Shown: in pieces, positions 1 through 9,527 of the stretch
Numbering within the stretch: position 1 is the first letter of the stretch
How the letters are laid out: every line of letters starts with the position of its first letter
From: Paenibacillus_E oryzisoli_A
GTDB lineage: Bacteria > Bacillota > Bacilli > Paenibacillales > NBRC-103111
Assembly (NCBI RefSeq): GCF_050467285.1
Contig: NZ_JBCMUN010000005.1
Location: 728,104-792,103 of the forward strand
Direction: 5' to 3'
DNA: 64,000 nucleotides
The notes under the pieces: model-generated
What the model saw: only the letters and a program-made list of their open reading frames with translations
Databases searched by the model: none
What the model was told of the DNA's origin: nothing
Position numbers and translations under genes: made by a program

Positions 1-795
1 TTTAAACGCGTTCATCGCTCCGATCGCGATAAGATCGCTCGCGGCAAAAAAAGCGTCCGGCAAGCGGTCCGAACGGTCCAGATAAGCGCTCATCGCCGCT
101 TTCGCGGCTCCGATATCCCATTCATCGTGAGCGATGATGAAATCGGGATCCAACGGCTTATCCAGAATCTTATTGGCATCCGCAAACGCTTCGTAACGGG
201 AACTATAGGTAGGACCAATATAGCCTGTCCGTTCAAATTGATTCACGAACTTGGTCTTCAACCATTTGAGCGTCTCCGGGTAAAAATCGACGCCGACGTA
301 ATCGACCTGCTCAGGCAGGACGCCGGGTTCGATACCGGCAACCGTCACTTGAATATTCTTGGTCTTGAGCATACGGAGATAATCTTCTTCAGTTCCTGCC
401 ACCCAGATAATCGCATGAACCCCCGCCTCCTGTAAGCGGTCGCACAATTCTTCAGGCTTATAAAGCTCCAAGTTCAAGCAATTGAAGGAAATGGACGATC
501 CGCGCCGCACCGCTTCGGATTCAATGCCTTTAATAATGTGATAGCCGTATGAGCCTTGCGCAGCAAAAGAGGATAGCCCCAGCACGTAAGCAAGCCGGTA
601 TATCGGCTGCGCTTCGCCGTCTTTGTTCGGCTTCGGCTTTTTGTTTTTCACTTTATAATTCATGCTTTCTACTAGCGACCAAATAAGCTTCTGCGTCTCT
701 TCACTGCATATACTCGTATCATTGAAGTTCACGACTCGGGAAACGGTCGTCACTGATAAATTAGTCTTTTCGGCAATATCTTTTAATGTAACCAT
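1..795 (-). CDS. LacI-family transcriptional regulator (C-terminus beyond window edge)
   Basis: Reading the minus strand from ATG at 795 gives 265 codons that stay open to base 1, so the C-terminus is off the window. The N-terminus starts MVTLKDIAEKTNLSVTTVSR, the classic LacI helix-turn-helix with the T-V-S-R recognition helix, followed by a hinge and a periplasmic-binding-protein-like effector domain (TDYxG-type segments such as VDYVGVDFYPE and a DAFFAASDLIAIG segment). LacI regulators usually repress sugar genes by binding a palindrome with a central CG; such a palindrome lies 52-63 bp upstream of this start, which suggests autoregulation. An AGGAGGCTGCC-type ribosome site sits just upstream of the ATG. 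The regulated sugar genes are not obvious in the window; the gene upstream is the unrelated germination operon. Confidence 0.9.
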   Translation of the reverse strand, partial: MVTLKDIAEKTNLSVTTVSRVVNFNDTSICSEETQKLIWSLVESMNYKVKNKKPKPNKDGEAQPIYRLAYVLGLSSFAAQGSYGYHIIKGIESEAVRRGSSISFNCLNLELYKPEELCDRLQEAGVHAIIWVAGTEEDYLRMLKTKNIQVTVAGIEPGVLPEQVDYVGVDFYPETLKWLKTKFVNQFERTGYIGPTYSSRYEAFADANKILDKPLDPDFIIAHDEWDIGAAKAAMSAYLDRSDRLPDAFFAASDLIAIGAMNAFK

Positions 796-846
796 GGCAG
801 CCTCCTTATTTCGACAACCGTTCGTTTAAAGTAGAATTGACTTCAG

Positions 847-858
847 TTAAACGTTTAA
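847..858. promoter_or_regulatory. LacI-type operator candidate
   Basis: TTAAACGTTTAA is a perfect 12-bp palindrome with the central CG typical of LacI-family operators. It lies just upstream of the LacI-type gene that starts at 795. A related half (CGTTTAAA) occurs about 25 bp nearer the gene. Autoregulation is inferred. Confidence 0.5.
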
Positions 859-920
859 ATATCCTTTATTTTGCTCACTTTTCAGCGCTCATATTGTCAA
901 GTATACCCGATTGAAAGCAA

Positions 921-952
921 AAAAGCAGTAGAGAATCACTCTCTTCTGCTTT
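921..952 (-). terminator. Terminator of the ger operon
   Basis: AAAAGCAGtAGAGA pairs with TCTCTtCTGCTTT across a 5-nt loop; on the minus strand the stem is followed by a T-rich run. It lies directly after the stop of the GerC-type gene. Confidence 0.7.
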
Positions 953-955
953 CTT

Positions 956-2149
956 CTATTCTTTGCTCCTACCATACGAAACTTCTGTGTCCTGATACGG
1001 CTCCAAATCATACATACCCGAATGCGATAAATTTACTTCAACGTTCACAGTACGAAGCGCCCCATCATTTATTCGAGGCACATCAACGGGAGCCGATGCA
1101 TTGAGCTTTCTCCATTCAGCAAGATGGTTGCGATAAAGCACCTGCTCAAGTCCGTAGATATCTATCCCCCGCGAAATACCAATTCGAAACGTTTGCAATA
1201 CTTGGTCTGTAATCTCCTTCTCAGCCATATCTTTCAGCTGTTCCACGTTGAAATTGCCCAGCACTTCTTCCACTACCCCTAAAAATTTCAGGTGCATTGA
1301 AAATAACGGCTGGCCATCTTTAAATATCACTTCCACCTGCTTCTTCGGCTTATAAATGGAAATCATCGCGACTTTTTTTCCCTCATGGCTAATAGGAAGT
1401 GTAACGCGTTTCGTTTTGGTCGACACCCAACGAGCTCCATCTAATTGTTTCTCCGTGAATTTATTCTCCGCTTTACCGCGAGTCAGTGCATAAGCTCCAT
1501 TCATTTGGACAACTGGTTGCGGCTTCTCTGTGTCCTCCCAATCAGTCTTGTTAATCTGCAAAGACGGTACAAGGTCCGTTTGCCCCACTTCTCCATCGTT
1601 CGCAAGCACAGTGCTTAACCGAACCGGTGAAATACTGGATAACTGATTATGCAGTGCTTTAGGATTATGCATGAGGTTTGAGGTTGGAGAAAGATTGAAA
1701 AACGTCGAGTACTTTATCAGCTCGTTTATGGGCTCCTCCGTGCCGAATACCCAGGCATTATATCGAATTTGTGGGAAACGGGGAATGGCATCTATAAAGC
1801 TGTCGATATTTTTGTGCAGCACACGATCACTAAAAATAATCGTTGTTAAGTGGTCCCAATATAAGTATTGCTGTGCCGTTTTATAGAGCCCTTCAATGGC
1901 TCCATACAACGTATCCCCTTCACTTTTCCCAATCCACATCTTTGTTCTATCACTAGTCGTCCCTTGCTGCTGATTGCCCATTTGTCCAAAGTTCGTCAAT
2001 TCCGTATAAATGATGTACTTTTCCTTTGCGTAATCGATACCTAGCGTTGTCACGAAGTTGTAATCGGCTACGTCCTTTATATCCCAGCACCCTGTAAGAA
2101 GCGACATTGTCGGCAATACAAACAAAGCAGTACGAATTATTGCCTTCAT
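956..2149 (-). CDS. Ger(x)C family spore germination lipoprotein
   Basis: A 397-residue protein with a lipoprotein signal: hydrophobic start then LLTGCWD, where Cys is the expected lipidated residue and the CWD that follows is typical of the GerC family. The body contains family segments such as TTLGIDYAKE and the C-terminal GIDIYGLEQVLYR/W region. GerC-type proteins form the outer-face subunit of germinant receptors in the inner spore membrane, together with GerA and GerB subunits. It is the last gene of the three-gene operon, 2 bp after the GerA-type gene, with an AAGGGGAT ribosome site. Length is normal for the family. Which germinant is sensed cannot be told from sequence. Confidence 0.93.
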   Translation of the reverse strand: MKAIIRTALFVLPTMSLLTGCWDIKDVADYNFVTTLGIDYAKEKYIIYTELTNFGQMGNQQQGTTSDRTKMWIGKSEGDTLYGAIEGLYKTAQQYLYWDHLTTIIFSDRVLHKNIDSFIDAIPRFPQIRYNAWVFGTEEPINELIKYSTFFNLSPTSNLMHNPKALHNQLSSISPVRLSTVLANDGEVGQTDLVPSLQINKTDWEDTEKPQPVVQMNGAYALTRGKAENKFTEKQLDGARWVSTKTKRVTLPISHEGKKVAMISIYKPKKQVEVIFKDGQPLFSMHLKFLGVVEEVLGNFNVEQLKDMAEKEITDQVLQTFRIGISRGIDIYGLEQVLYRNHLAEWRKLNASAPVDVPRINDGALRTVNVEVNLSHSGMYDLEPYQDTEVSYGRSKE

Positions 2150-2151
2150 TA

Positions 2152-3597
2152 TTATTTATCCCCTTTGCGCACGTCATCTATGGGTTTATAGATCGAAGGC
2201 CGACGTCGCAAGAGGGACCGCGGTTTTGTCACGAGCGCCATCAGCAGGTCTTTCATGACAGGCGGTGATATAGGCGCCAAGTAAGGAACACCGAAGGACT
2301 CCTGTTTAGACAAATAAATCAACAACGCGAACATGGCCCAAAAGAAACCGTACATGCCCAAAAAGGATGAGCACGCAAGCACAAACAGGCGCAGCAAGGT
2401 AACTAATCCGCTGAGCGATTGATTGACAAGTGTATACGCCGAAACCATTGATAGTGCTGTAACCACCAGCATCGCTGAAGATGTGAGACCCGCATCTATT
2501 GCAGCTTGTCCGATGAAAAGTCCGCCTACAACGGTGACGGTTTGTCCGACGCCCTTGGGAAGCCGCATTCCTGCTTCACGGAAAAGCTCAAATACCATTT
2601 GCATTAGGAAAGCTTCAAGGGGGGCTGGAATTGGAAGACCTTTATGTACGTTAAGGATCGTGGCCAGCGTTGTAAGCGGAATTTGGTCCAAATGAAAGGC
2701 GGTCAGTGCAATATAGAAGCCCGGTATGAAAATCCCGCAAAAAAGCCCGAAATACCGCAGCAGCGATTCGCATGCGACAAAGATGTACGAGGCATGAATA
2801 TCCTCTGGCGTTTTAAGAAGAGCCGATAACGTTGACGGTGCAATCAGGACCATCGGAGTTCCATCAACTAGGATAAGAAATCGCCCACGCATAAGCGACT
2901 CAACGGCAAAATCCGGCCGCCCGATGTAATCGATTAAGGGAAACAGCTGAAATGGAGAATCCGTGATTAATTCACTCAACTCTTCGCTGCTCACTAACGC
3001 ATCTACATCGATGTTCTTCAGTCTTTGTCGTACTGTCGCTAAAATTTGGGGATTAATGATATCTCGATCAAACATCAACGCTACCTTCGTACGGCTTCGC
3101 CTTCCGATCGTATAGGTCTCACAGCTCAATGTTTCGGTGCGAAGTCTCTTCCGAATTAGTGCAATGTTCGTTGTAATCTGTTCCGTAAAACCATCGCGAG
3201 GACCTTTAACCGATACCTCCGTATTAGACTCCTGCGGCTGTCGCTGTGGAGGATTGGACAGATCTAGCGCTAAGAGCGATTCGTGCTCCTCCAATAAGAG
3301 GAGAAGCTTGCCCGCGAATATTGCTTCCACCACATGCTGGGAATCCAGTTTCATATCGACAAGCGACAAATTACCCAGTAGGCCCGATTCGACCCGGAAT
3401 TGAGGCAGTTTTTCCAATTGGGGGATGACCGATTGGTCGATCAGCTTGCTCTCACACAAACCCTCGCAATATATAAACAGCACTTCCCAATAGCCTTGAT
3501 CTTGGACAACTTGCACCCGTTGAAAGATTACATCTGCGCAATCATGGAATAACTGTCGCAACTTTTGCTCAATGGGTCGTGTTGGGATTTGCAGCAT
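2152..3597 (-). CDS. GerA family spore germination protein
   Basis: A 481-residue GerA-type subunit. An N-terminal soluble domain (to about residue 270) precedes several hydrophobic helices (about residues 275-440), which is the family architecture. Recognisable stretches include FMLFDRDI-like LMFDRDIINP, the GRPDF segment and PAPLEAFLMQMVFELFREAG before the membrane part. The basic, proline-rich C-terminal tail (KPRSLLRRRPSIYKP) is usual. GerA subunits sit in the inner spore membrane and are needed for germinant response. The start at 3597 overlaps the upstream GerB-type gene by 29 bp, so the two are probably translationally coupled. Confidence 0.95.
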   Translation of the reverse strand: MLQIPTRPIEQKLRQLFHDCADVIFQRVQVVQDQGYWEVLFIYCEGLCESKLIDQSVIPQLEKLPQFRVESGLLGNLSLVDMKLDSQHVVEAIFAGKLLLLLEEHESLLALDLSNPPQRQPQESNTEVSVKGPRDGFTEQITTNIALIRKRLRTETLSCETYTIGRRSRTKVALMFDRDIINPQILATVRQRLKNIDVDALVSSEELSELITDSPFQLFPLIDYIGRPDFAVESLMRGRFLILVDGTPMVLIAPSTLSALLKTPEDIHASYIFVACESLLRYFGLFCGIFIPGFYIALTAFHLDQIPLTTLATILNVHKGLPIPAPLEAFLMQMVFELFREAGMRLPKGVGQTVTVVGGLFIGQAAIDAGLTSSAMLVVTALSMVSAYTLVNQSLSGLVTLLRLFVLACSSFLGMYGFFWAMFALLIYLSKQESFGVPYLAPISPPVMKDLLMALVTKPRSLLRRRPSIYKPIDDVRKGDK

Positions 3598-4687
3598 GGT
3601 TTTCGCGACCCCTTCCTCTCAAGCGATAAATAGCAGCAAATAGGATCAACAACAGCATTACACCTGCAATAAGTGCCAATGTAACGGGATAATACCAATC
3701 TCGCAAAAAGTTCACAAAAGTCGGATCGCTGATAGGGAAAATCGGTACGATCAACATAATGATCGTCATAGAGATGAGAGTGATACGATGTGACTTCCGA
3801 CTTCGCAATTGCAAAACTTCCGGTATTAGATACATACAGAGAGATATCCGGATGAAAGAGCCGCTTAGCCATTCGTAGATCGAGAGGAAGTCCAGATGGG
3901 AAATGTTTTTTCCGAGCGATACTAGTCCCCACTGTTCAAATGTCGGGTAACGCTGAACCGCCACTTCATTCGGTGAAAAATTCGTAATAATATCGAGCAT
4001 CGTCCCTAAGATCAGCCCAATTGAGACGATTACATAAACTAGTAAAAAAGAAGTTTTGACCTTCTGCTGCAAATGCTGCCGAATTAATAACAGGATAATG
4101 ATTTCTAACACCCCATGCGTAGAAAAGACGGCACCATGTATCACTGGGCCAAGTCCTTTTTCCATAAGAGGCAAAACGTAGAGATAATTTTTGTATTGCA
4201 GGTTGGTAACCAGCAAAAAAATCTCGAGTATGATAAAAAACGGCAGCAAAATACCTGCACATATGGTAATCGACCAGAAGCCTGCATTCGCGGCAAAGAA
4301 GCATAACAACGTCAGTGTAGCGGCAATTAAAACGCGCGGAGTTTCGGGAAGGAAGGTAGCATCCACCCAATTGGTTGTGTCTTTTAACGTCACAAGGCTG
4401 GTCCCGAACAAATACGCCAGAAATGCCAGTTTAATGATCCATCCAGCGAAGGAACCGAAATGAGTTCGAACCCATGAAACAATTGATTCGTTTGAAGTCG
4501 AATTCATAAGGACCTTCATTACAAATATCAAAATAAAACCGGGAGTTGCAGACAGCAGCACGCTAATCCAGGCATCACGTTTCGCAACTCCTAGCACCAG
4601 TGGGATAACTAACGTTTGATTAGTCACGGCCGTCGTAATTAATAGTAGTAAAAATGCCTGAATAAGCGAAATTTTTTTAGAACTCAT
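3569..4687 (-). CDS. GerB family spore germination permease
   Basis: A roughly 372-residue integral membrane protein with about ten hydrophobic segments, of the GerAB/APC-transporter superfamily (spore germination permease). The frame is open back to a TTG at 4741, but I place the start at the ATG at 4687 (MSSKKISLIQ): a GGAG ribosome site lies 6-9 bp before it and family members begin at this point, while the TTG has no good ribosome site. GerB subunits bind amino-acid germinants in characterised systems. It is the first gene of the gerB-gerA-gerC operon; the order B-A-C is a common variant. Confidence 0.92.
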   Translation of the reverse strand: MSSKKISLIQAFLLLLITTAVTNQTLVIPLVLGVAKRDAWISVLLSATPGFILIFVMKVLMNSTSNESIVSWVRTHFGSFAGWIIKLAFLAYLFGTSLVTLKDTTNWVDATFLPETPRVLIAATLTLLCFFAANAGFWSITICAGILLPFFIILEIFLLVTNLQYKNYLYVLPLMEKGLGPVIHGAVFSTHGVLEIIILLLIRQHLQQKVKTSFLLVYVIVSIGLILGTMLDIITNFSPNEVAVQRYPTFEQWGLVSLGKNISHLDFLSIYEWLSGSFIRISLCMYLIPEVLQLRSRKSHRITLISMTIIMLIVPIFPISDPTFVNFLRDWYYPVTLALIAGVMLLLILFAAIYRLRGRGRENHAANPNTTH

Positions 4688-4803
4688 GAATAGGCTCCAT
4701 ACTATAGATTTCAATGTGTGTAGTATTTCCTTAGGAGACAAAATTATTCAATTCAAAATAAACCCCCAGCCACTCTTGGAGCCGTTTCTCTTCTCCAAAG
4801 CCT

Positions 4804-7800
4804 TTATGGAGTCACTCCATTGTAAGTATGAATCACCTCATCTGATGTTAATGCCGCTTTAAAAATTTGCACCTCATCGATCGAACCGTTCCAATTTTGA
4901 AAGTAATAGGTTGGTGCATTTGCTGCGCCTAAACGTAAATTTCCTGTTGAGGACTCGGCTGTTACTGATGCTGTCCCATCTGCTAATCCATTGATATACA
5001 ATTGGATCGTGCCCCCTTTTTTGACCAAGGCAATCTGCGTCCAAACTCCCGTCGGAATCACTTTTGTACTGCTCGTCGTAACTCCGCCAAAAAACGATCT
5101 TAGTGTGCCCGTCGTTCCGTCTCGATACAGCAAACTTCGCCCTCCATCGCCTTCTTGAGTAATAATCATCTGGTTTGTACCTGATGCCGAAGCTTGATCA
5201 AGTTTAACCCACGCAGATATCGTAAACTCGGTAGCTGCAGAATCAAATAAGTTTGGAATACTCGCATAATAATTACCGAAAGAAGCTCCGGTTGGGACAA
5301 AATCAAGAGCTCCCCCTACCCAGTTTAAGGTTCCGACCGAAGAGGTGACGAGGGAAGCTGAATGATGGTTACCTGAGAGATCAGATACTGTAGAGCCGGA
5401 GGACTCATTCATTCGGTAATAGGCCATAGGGGCAGTTCCATTACATATATTCTGAATTTGATCATCTGTCAAAGCTGATTCGGTAATCTGCACTTCATCA
5501 ATCGAGCCATTCCAGTTCGCATTGCCGATGGAAGGTGATTTATGTGCGCCCAACCGGAAGTCGCCTGTTGATGACTCCGCTGTTACCAACGCCGTTGAAT
5601 CAAGAGCACCATTAATAAACAGTTTTATATTACTTCCATGTTTGACTAGAGCTACATGTGTCCATGTGTCAATTGGAACGACGTCTGTCGTTGTTGTCAT
5701 TACTCCGCCCAGAAATGTTTTTAAGTGACCTGAGCTTGCATCTCGATAGAGGATATTTCGACCTGTAGCGCCATCCTGACTGAGAATGGTTTGAGTGGTA
5801 CCAGAGTCAGTGGATTTTTCAAGTTTGACCCAAGCGGTAAAAGAGAAATCTGTTGCCGCTGGATCGAAAAAATTTGGAATGCTGGCATAGTAATTCCCAA
5901 AAGTGTTTGCCCCAGTTGGTGTTATATGCAGAAAGCTGAGAGTGCCAACAGTCCCCCAGTTTGTGCTTCCACCCAAAGAAGATAGGAGAGTAGCGTCATG
6001 TTTGTTTTCCGAAACATCAGGAACCGTCACCCCCGTTGTTTCATCAAACTTATAATACGCCGTTCCCGAATCAACAACTGGAGGCAGCGGCAAGCTCGAT
6101 AGACGCCAGTTCTGGCTCATCGAACTCGATGCTGGGCATTGTGTGCTGAGCGCACCGTCGTCTGTGGAAGTATTGGCCATGCAAAGCATTTGCCCACTCT
6201 GCTTATTCTGAATGTTATAATAGCCTTCTCCGATGTAAATCAATTGCCATAAAAGATTAGAAGTTGAATTGTCCGACCACAGAATGTTTGTGTTGTCATT
6301 TGTCGTCCCCCCTTTTATGCCCATGAACTTCCCGCTATTCACATTTTTAATCTTATAATAGCCATTGCCGTCATTAACGAATTGCCAGGATTGGCTAAGT
6401 GCAGTTGTATTGGTTCGCTGTTCTATATTGGTTCCATCGGCCGTAGCGTTATCTAGCGTGCCTAACACTTTGCCACTACTGCCGTTTTGGATGGAATAAC
6501 TGGTTGTTTCATTAGGTTTGACGACCTGTATGCCACCTGGATTTAAGGTTATATTGCTTGTGCCGGACGCTATTTTAATTGGTATAGTGGCATTGGGACC
6601 CATTTTATCAATGCGATTATTTAAAAATGTTACAGTATCCGCATGTTTTACCCAAATGACTGTTGAAGGATCAATACCCAAATAAGTACCATTAGTTCCA
6701 TTCGCGGCATTATGTGTATTCAGAAAAGAATTATCTTGAACTGTGACATTCCTCGCATCACTAATATTCAAATTAAGTCCTGATACGCCATCAAAGGTAT
6801 TATTTTCGATTGTGATGTTACTAAAAGCAAGGTCTGACTTAACATTAGAAGCTGTAAGTACAATAGCACCTGCTTGTTCGTCTGCCGCGTTGAAATAGTG
6901 ATCCCCTGTGTTAATGATCTGATTATTTTGAATGATTACATCATTGGAAACACCAGCATCAGAATCACTCAACCCTTCTGGAGAAATCACAATCGCTTTG
7001 TTGCTGCCACGAAAAATATTATTTTCAATCGTTCCGCCATTTGCTTTCAGCAGCATTCCCCGATATGGGCTTGTAATCTGATTGTTGCGAAAAATGAAAC
7101 CGTTCGCCATTCTCTCTGGTCTGAATAGAAAAATCCCCGCCTGAAATGGTGAAGTTTGATCTAGCTGTACGCGATAAACTGGCAATTGTCCAATATCCCA
7201 TAACCCATTTGTTCCTGCAGCCGCTGTAATTTTTGCTTGCAGACTATTGTCGATTCCCACATCGTCAAATTTAACCAATGTACTGCTAAGTGCCGTAGCT
7301 TCGGGGCCGTCATTAAATTGGCGTAGGAGCATATTCGTTTTCAACGCTTTGTTCGTCGCAATGTAGATAACATTCCCATCCGTTTTCAATACGGCAATAG
7401 GTCCTGGAGACTGAATACTGAAGGAATCGTCGCCTGTATTCTCAATAGTTGAATTCTCGATAATCGGTCCAACAGCAAAATTTTGAATTCCTATACCGTC
7501 CCAAACTGTTGTTAATAAAGGGGGATCTTCTGCTCCTGGAGGTACGGGTCCGCGGACAATCCGGAACCCGTCCAGATGTGTCCCTCCTTGACCACCACCA
7601 TCTGTATAACCCGACCCTGGAGCTGTGTATAAGGTTACATTCTTCCATGTTACACCACTGCTGTCGCCTACTGATATGCCAGGAACAGTGCCTGAAGACA
7701 ACGTAACCAAGTCACCGATTGCAATATCGCTTCCGACATTGGTAACATGGGAAACGTCCCCCGTGATCACTGCTGTTGAATCCCAGTAATGGGGAACTCG

Positions 7801-8286
7801 GGATTTTTGAAATCTTGTTTTAGGATCATAAACCTCGATTCTGCTGTACTTTCCTCTCGGATACCCTGCATCAAGTTGAACATCGATGGATTTCGTAGTT
7901 GGATCAGTAGCAATAACTTTCCCTTGCGTGAAAGGTAGAGGATCATAATTTACGGATAATCCTTGAACCGTCAAATTGGTACTATTCGTGACTTGAAATG
8001 CCGTGATTAGATTCGTCATGACAATGTTCACATCATTGGCAAAAATCGTTAAATTGTTAGCATTTTGAATTGAAATCGTATTACCTAACCGATACGTACC
8101 AGAAGGTATTACAACTGAACTATCGCCTTGAGTGATAGCCGTGTTAATCAAAGTCTGGATATCTACGGTTCCCGTCTGGTTCAATGTATCAGCTTTTAAA
8201 GGTGGAACGTGAAAAGAATAACTCTCAGTTAGCAATAACAGAGCAAAACAAACTATTAAAAAATTACGCTTCAGCATCAAAATCAC
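4804..8286 (-). CDS. Secreted right-handed beta-helix protein with ricin-like and two LamG domains
   Basis: An 1160-residue exported protein. Residues 1 to about 32 form a signal peptide ending near LKADT. Residues about 38-590 form a right-handed parallel beta-helix with repeated N-N-x-I/F rungs; a central GGTHLDGFRIVRG ... NTGDDSFSIQ segment has the paired aspartates expected of beta-helix glycosidases or lyases. Residues about 595-735 form a ricin-type beta-trefoil with repeated QSW/LLW/NW motifs. Two tandem LamG/concanavalin-like domains follow (about 739-945 and 954-1160), clearly duplicated (TAxYY...E.SG and GNYYASIPN in both). Probably a polysaccharide-degrading enzyme with carbohydrate-binding modules, acting outside the cell. 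The family (for example GH110-like or a pectate-lyase type) is not settled by eye. It follows a truncated sugar permease on the same strand. Confidence 0.8.
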   Translation of the reverse strand: MILMLKRNFLIVCFALLLLTESYSFHVPPLKADTLNQTGTVDIQTLINTAITQGDSSVVIPSGTYRLGNTISIQNANNLTIFANDVNIVMTNLITAFQVTNSTNLTVQGLSVNYDPLPFTQGKVIATDPTTKSIDVQLDAGYPRGKYSRIEVYDPKTRFQKSRVPHYWDSTAVITGDVSHVTNVGSDIAIGDLVTLSSGTVPGISVGDSSGVTWKNVTLYTAPGSGYTDGGGQGGTHLDGFRIVRGPVPPGAEDPPLLTTVWDGIGIQNFAVGPIIENSTIENTGDDSFSIQSPGPIAVLKTDGNVIYIATNKALKTNMLLRQFNDGPEATALSSTLVKFDDVGIDNSLQAKITAAAGTNGLWDIGQLPVYRVQLDQTSPFQAGIFLFRPERMANGFIFRNNQITSPYRGMLLKANGGTIENNIFRGSNKAIVISPEGLSDSDAGVSNDVIIQNNQIINTGDHYFNAADEQAGAIVLTASNVKSDLAFSNITIENNTFDGVSGLNLNISDARNVTVQDNSFLNTHNAANGTNGTYLGIDPSTVIWVKHADTVTFLNNRIDKMGPNATIPIKIASGTSNITLNPGGIQVVKPNETTSYSIQNGSSGKVLGTLDNATADGTNIEQRTNTTALSQSWQFVNDGNGYYKIKNVNSGKFMGIKGGTTNDNTNILWSDNSTSNLLWQLIYIGEGYYNIQNKQSGQMLCMANTSTDDGALSTQCPASSSMSQNWRLSSLPLPPVVDSGTAYYKFDETTGVTVPDVSENKHDATLLSSLGGSTNWGTVGTLSFLHITPTGANTFGNYYASIPNFFDPAATDFSFTAWVKLEKSTDSGTTQTILSQDGATGRNILYRDASSGHLKTFLGGVMTTTTDVVPIDTWTHVALVKHGSNIKLFINGALDSTALVTAESSTGDFRLGAHKSPSIGNANWNGSIDEVQITESALTDDQIQNICNGTAPMAYYRMNESSGSTVSDLSGNHHSASLVTSSVGTLNWVGGALDFVPTGASFGNYYASIPNLFDSAATEFTISAWVKLDQASASGTNQMIITQEGDGGRSLLYRDGTTGTLRSFFGGVTTSSTKVIPTGVWTQIALVKKGGTIQLYINGLADGTASVTAESSTGNLRLGAANAPTYYFQNWNGSIDEVQIFKAALTSDEVIHTYNGVTP

Positions 8287-8342
8287 TCCATTGAAGAATC
8301 TTAAGTTATATGAACTTCTATCATAATTTGAAAACTAATTAA

Positions 8343-8378
8343 AAAAAATCCTCAGTTTTTAATAGACATGAGGATTTT
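8343..8378. terminator. Bidirectional terminator after the permease remnant
   Basis: AAAAATCCTCA at 8343-8353 pairs perfectly with TGAGGATTTTT at 8368-8378. It has T/A runs on both sides and lies between the permease remnant (stop 8437) and the beta-helix gene (start 8286). Confidence 0.7.
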
Positions 8379-8436
8379 TGATCAATTCCGGATTTATGTT
8401 GATTATTTCACATTAATATCAGTTTTTTAATCGTAG

Positions 8437-8691
8437 TTATCCTTTGACAGCTCCTGCAATACCGTCCACGAAATATTTTTGCAAGAAGATAAATACAAGC
8501 ATGATTGGAATAATCGAAATACATGACGCAGCCGTCATTCCTGTATAATCGGAGGAGTTTTCGCCAACAAAAGAAAATATCCCCACACTCAGTGTGCGCA
8601 AACCGGGATTATTCAGTGTGATGGCCATTTTCAAGCATTCACCAGGAATCGTGTCCGTTAGGCCCAGCCCGGATACAGCATAGCATAGCAT
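8437..8691 (-). pseudogene. Truncated carbohydrate ABC permease (C-terminal fragment)
   Basis: The last 60 or so residues (LNNPGLRTLSVGIFSF through FLQKYFVDGIAGAVKG) are a clear C-terminus of a MalG/LplC-type sugar ABC permease, ending in the usual GAVKG. Full-length proteins have about 275-300 residues; here homology stops near 8640 and the N-terminal residues do not resemble a permease. The transmembrane helices and EAA loop are missing, so it cannot work. No binding protein or partner permease adjoins it, so a transporter operon seems to have been deleted, leaving this end piece upstream of the secreted beta-helix protein. Confidence 0.85.
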
Positions 8692-8798
8692 CGCGCACGC
8701 CCTCCAGATTGAAGCGATTTCATGATTTCAGTGTATGTATATTGTGAAAAACTGGATATCTAGCTACGCAACGATTTCTATATGGTTTTCAATAAAAA

Positions 8799-8843
8799 AA
8801 AGAAGCTACTCGCCATTTTTGCTAGAGGGCATGGAGCTTCTTT
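8799..8843 (-). terminator. Hairpin with T-run, part of a probable mobile-element remnant
   Basis: AAAGAAGCT (8799-8807) pairs with AGCTTCTTT (8835-8843); on the minus strand a run of T follows. It serves no intact gene. The same hairpin-plus-21-bp-repeat arrangement recurs at 16986-17063. Confidence 0.5.
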
Positions 8844-8854
8844 CTTAATTAATT

Positions 8855-8875
8855 GACTTTACCACTGTACAACTA
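8855..8875. repeat. 21-bp repeat, copy 1
   Basis: GAC-TTTACCACTGTACAACTA matches the copy at 17043-17063 at 18 of 21 positions, in the same orientation. Both copies lie 11-15 bp from a strong hairpin. Probably the ends of related insertion-sequence remnants, but I do not recognise the element. Confidence 0.5.
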
Positions 8876-8950
8876 AGTTATTTACTTATATTTCACAGTC
8901 CACTTAGAACTCAAAAATAATTATACTCAAAGATACTTCTAGGCAAAAGA

Positions 8951-8971
8951 CCGCCAAGTTGGCGGCTTTTT
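8951..8971. terminator. Terminator after the sigK remnant
   Basis: CCGCC-AAGTT-GGCGG hairpin with a T run on the plus side and a TCTTTT run on the minus side. It lies just downstream of the sigK fragment's stop. Confidence 0.65.
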
Positions 8972-8974
8972 TAG

Positions 8975-9492
8975 CTATCGCTTCGCCTTATAAAACTCAT
9001 GATACAGCTTCATGAGCGCCCTTTTCTCTATCCGCGATACATAGCTGCGGCTAATCCCCAGCTCCTTCGCAATCTCCCGCTGCGTTCGCTCCTCGCCGCC
9101 GAGCTCAAGCCCGAACCGGCCGACGACGACCTCTTTCTCGCGGTCATCCAATATATCCAAATTCTTATAGATCTTGCTCTTTTCGATCTTGAGCTGCACC
9201 GCATCCACGACTCGTCCGCTTCGCTGCCAAGGATGTCGATCAGCGTAATCTCATTGCCCTCTTTGTCCGTTCCTATGGGGTCATGCAGGGAAACATCCTT
9301 GCGTGTTTTCTTGAGCGAACGAAGATGCATCAGGATCTCATTCTCGATACAGCGCGCCGCGAACGTCGCCAGCTTCGTCCCTTTGTTCGGGGAAAATGAT
9401 TCAATCGCTTTAATCAGTCCGATTGTCCCGATCGAGATCAAATCCTCAAGATCTTCGCCTGTATTATCGAATTTTTTGACATTGTGAACCAT
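8975..9492 (-). pseudogene. sigK: sigK remnant: 5'-truncated and frameshifted sporulation sigma factor
   Basis: Two overlapping minus-strand frames together spell the C-terminal two thirds of sigma-K: VKKFDNTGEDLEDLISIGTI (region 2), HDPIGTDKEGNEITLIDILG, then DILDDREKEVVVGRFGLELG and the region 4 helix-turn-helix ERTQREIAKELGISRSYVSR. A missing base near 9209-9212 splits the frame between GSEADES and VDAVQLK. The N-terminal about 60-65 residues are absent: homology stops at the HxVKKF segment near 9483-9492, where the Tn7-like module begins. No N-terminal half is seen anywhere else in the window. So the gene is dead as it stands, unless the frameshift is a sequencing error and the two halves are rejoined by DNA excision as in skin elements. 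Confidence 0.9.
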
Positions 9493-9527
9493 TCATAAAG
9501 CAGAAACCTAATAATTGAATTTCCGCA

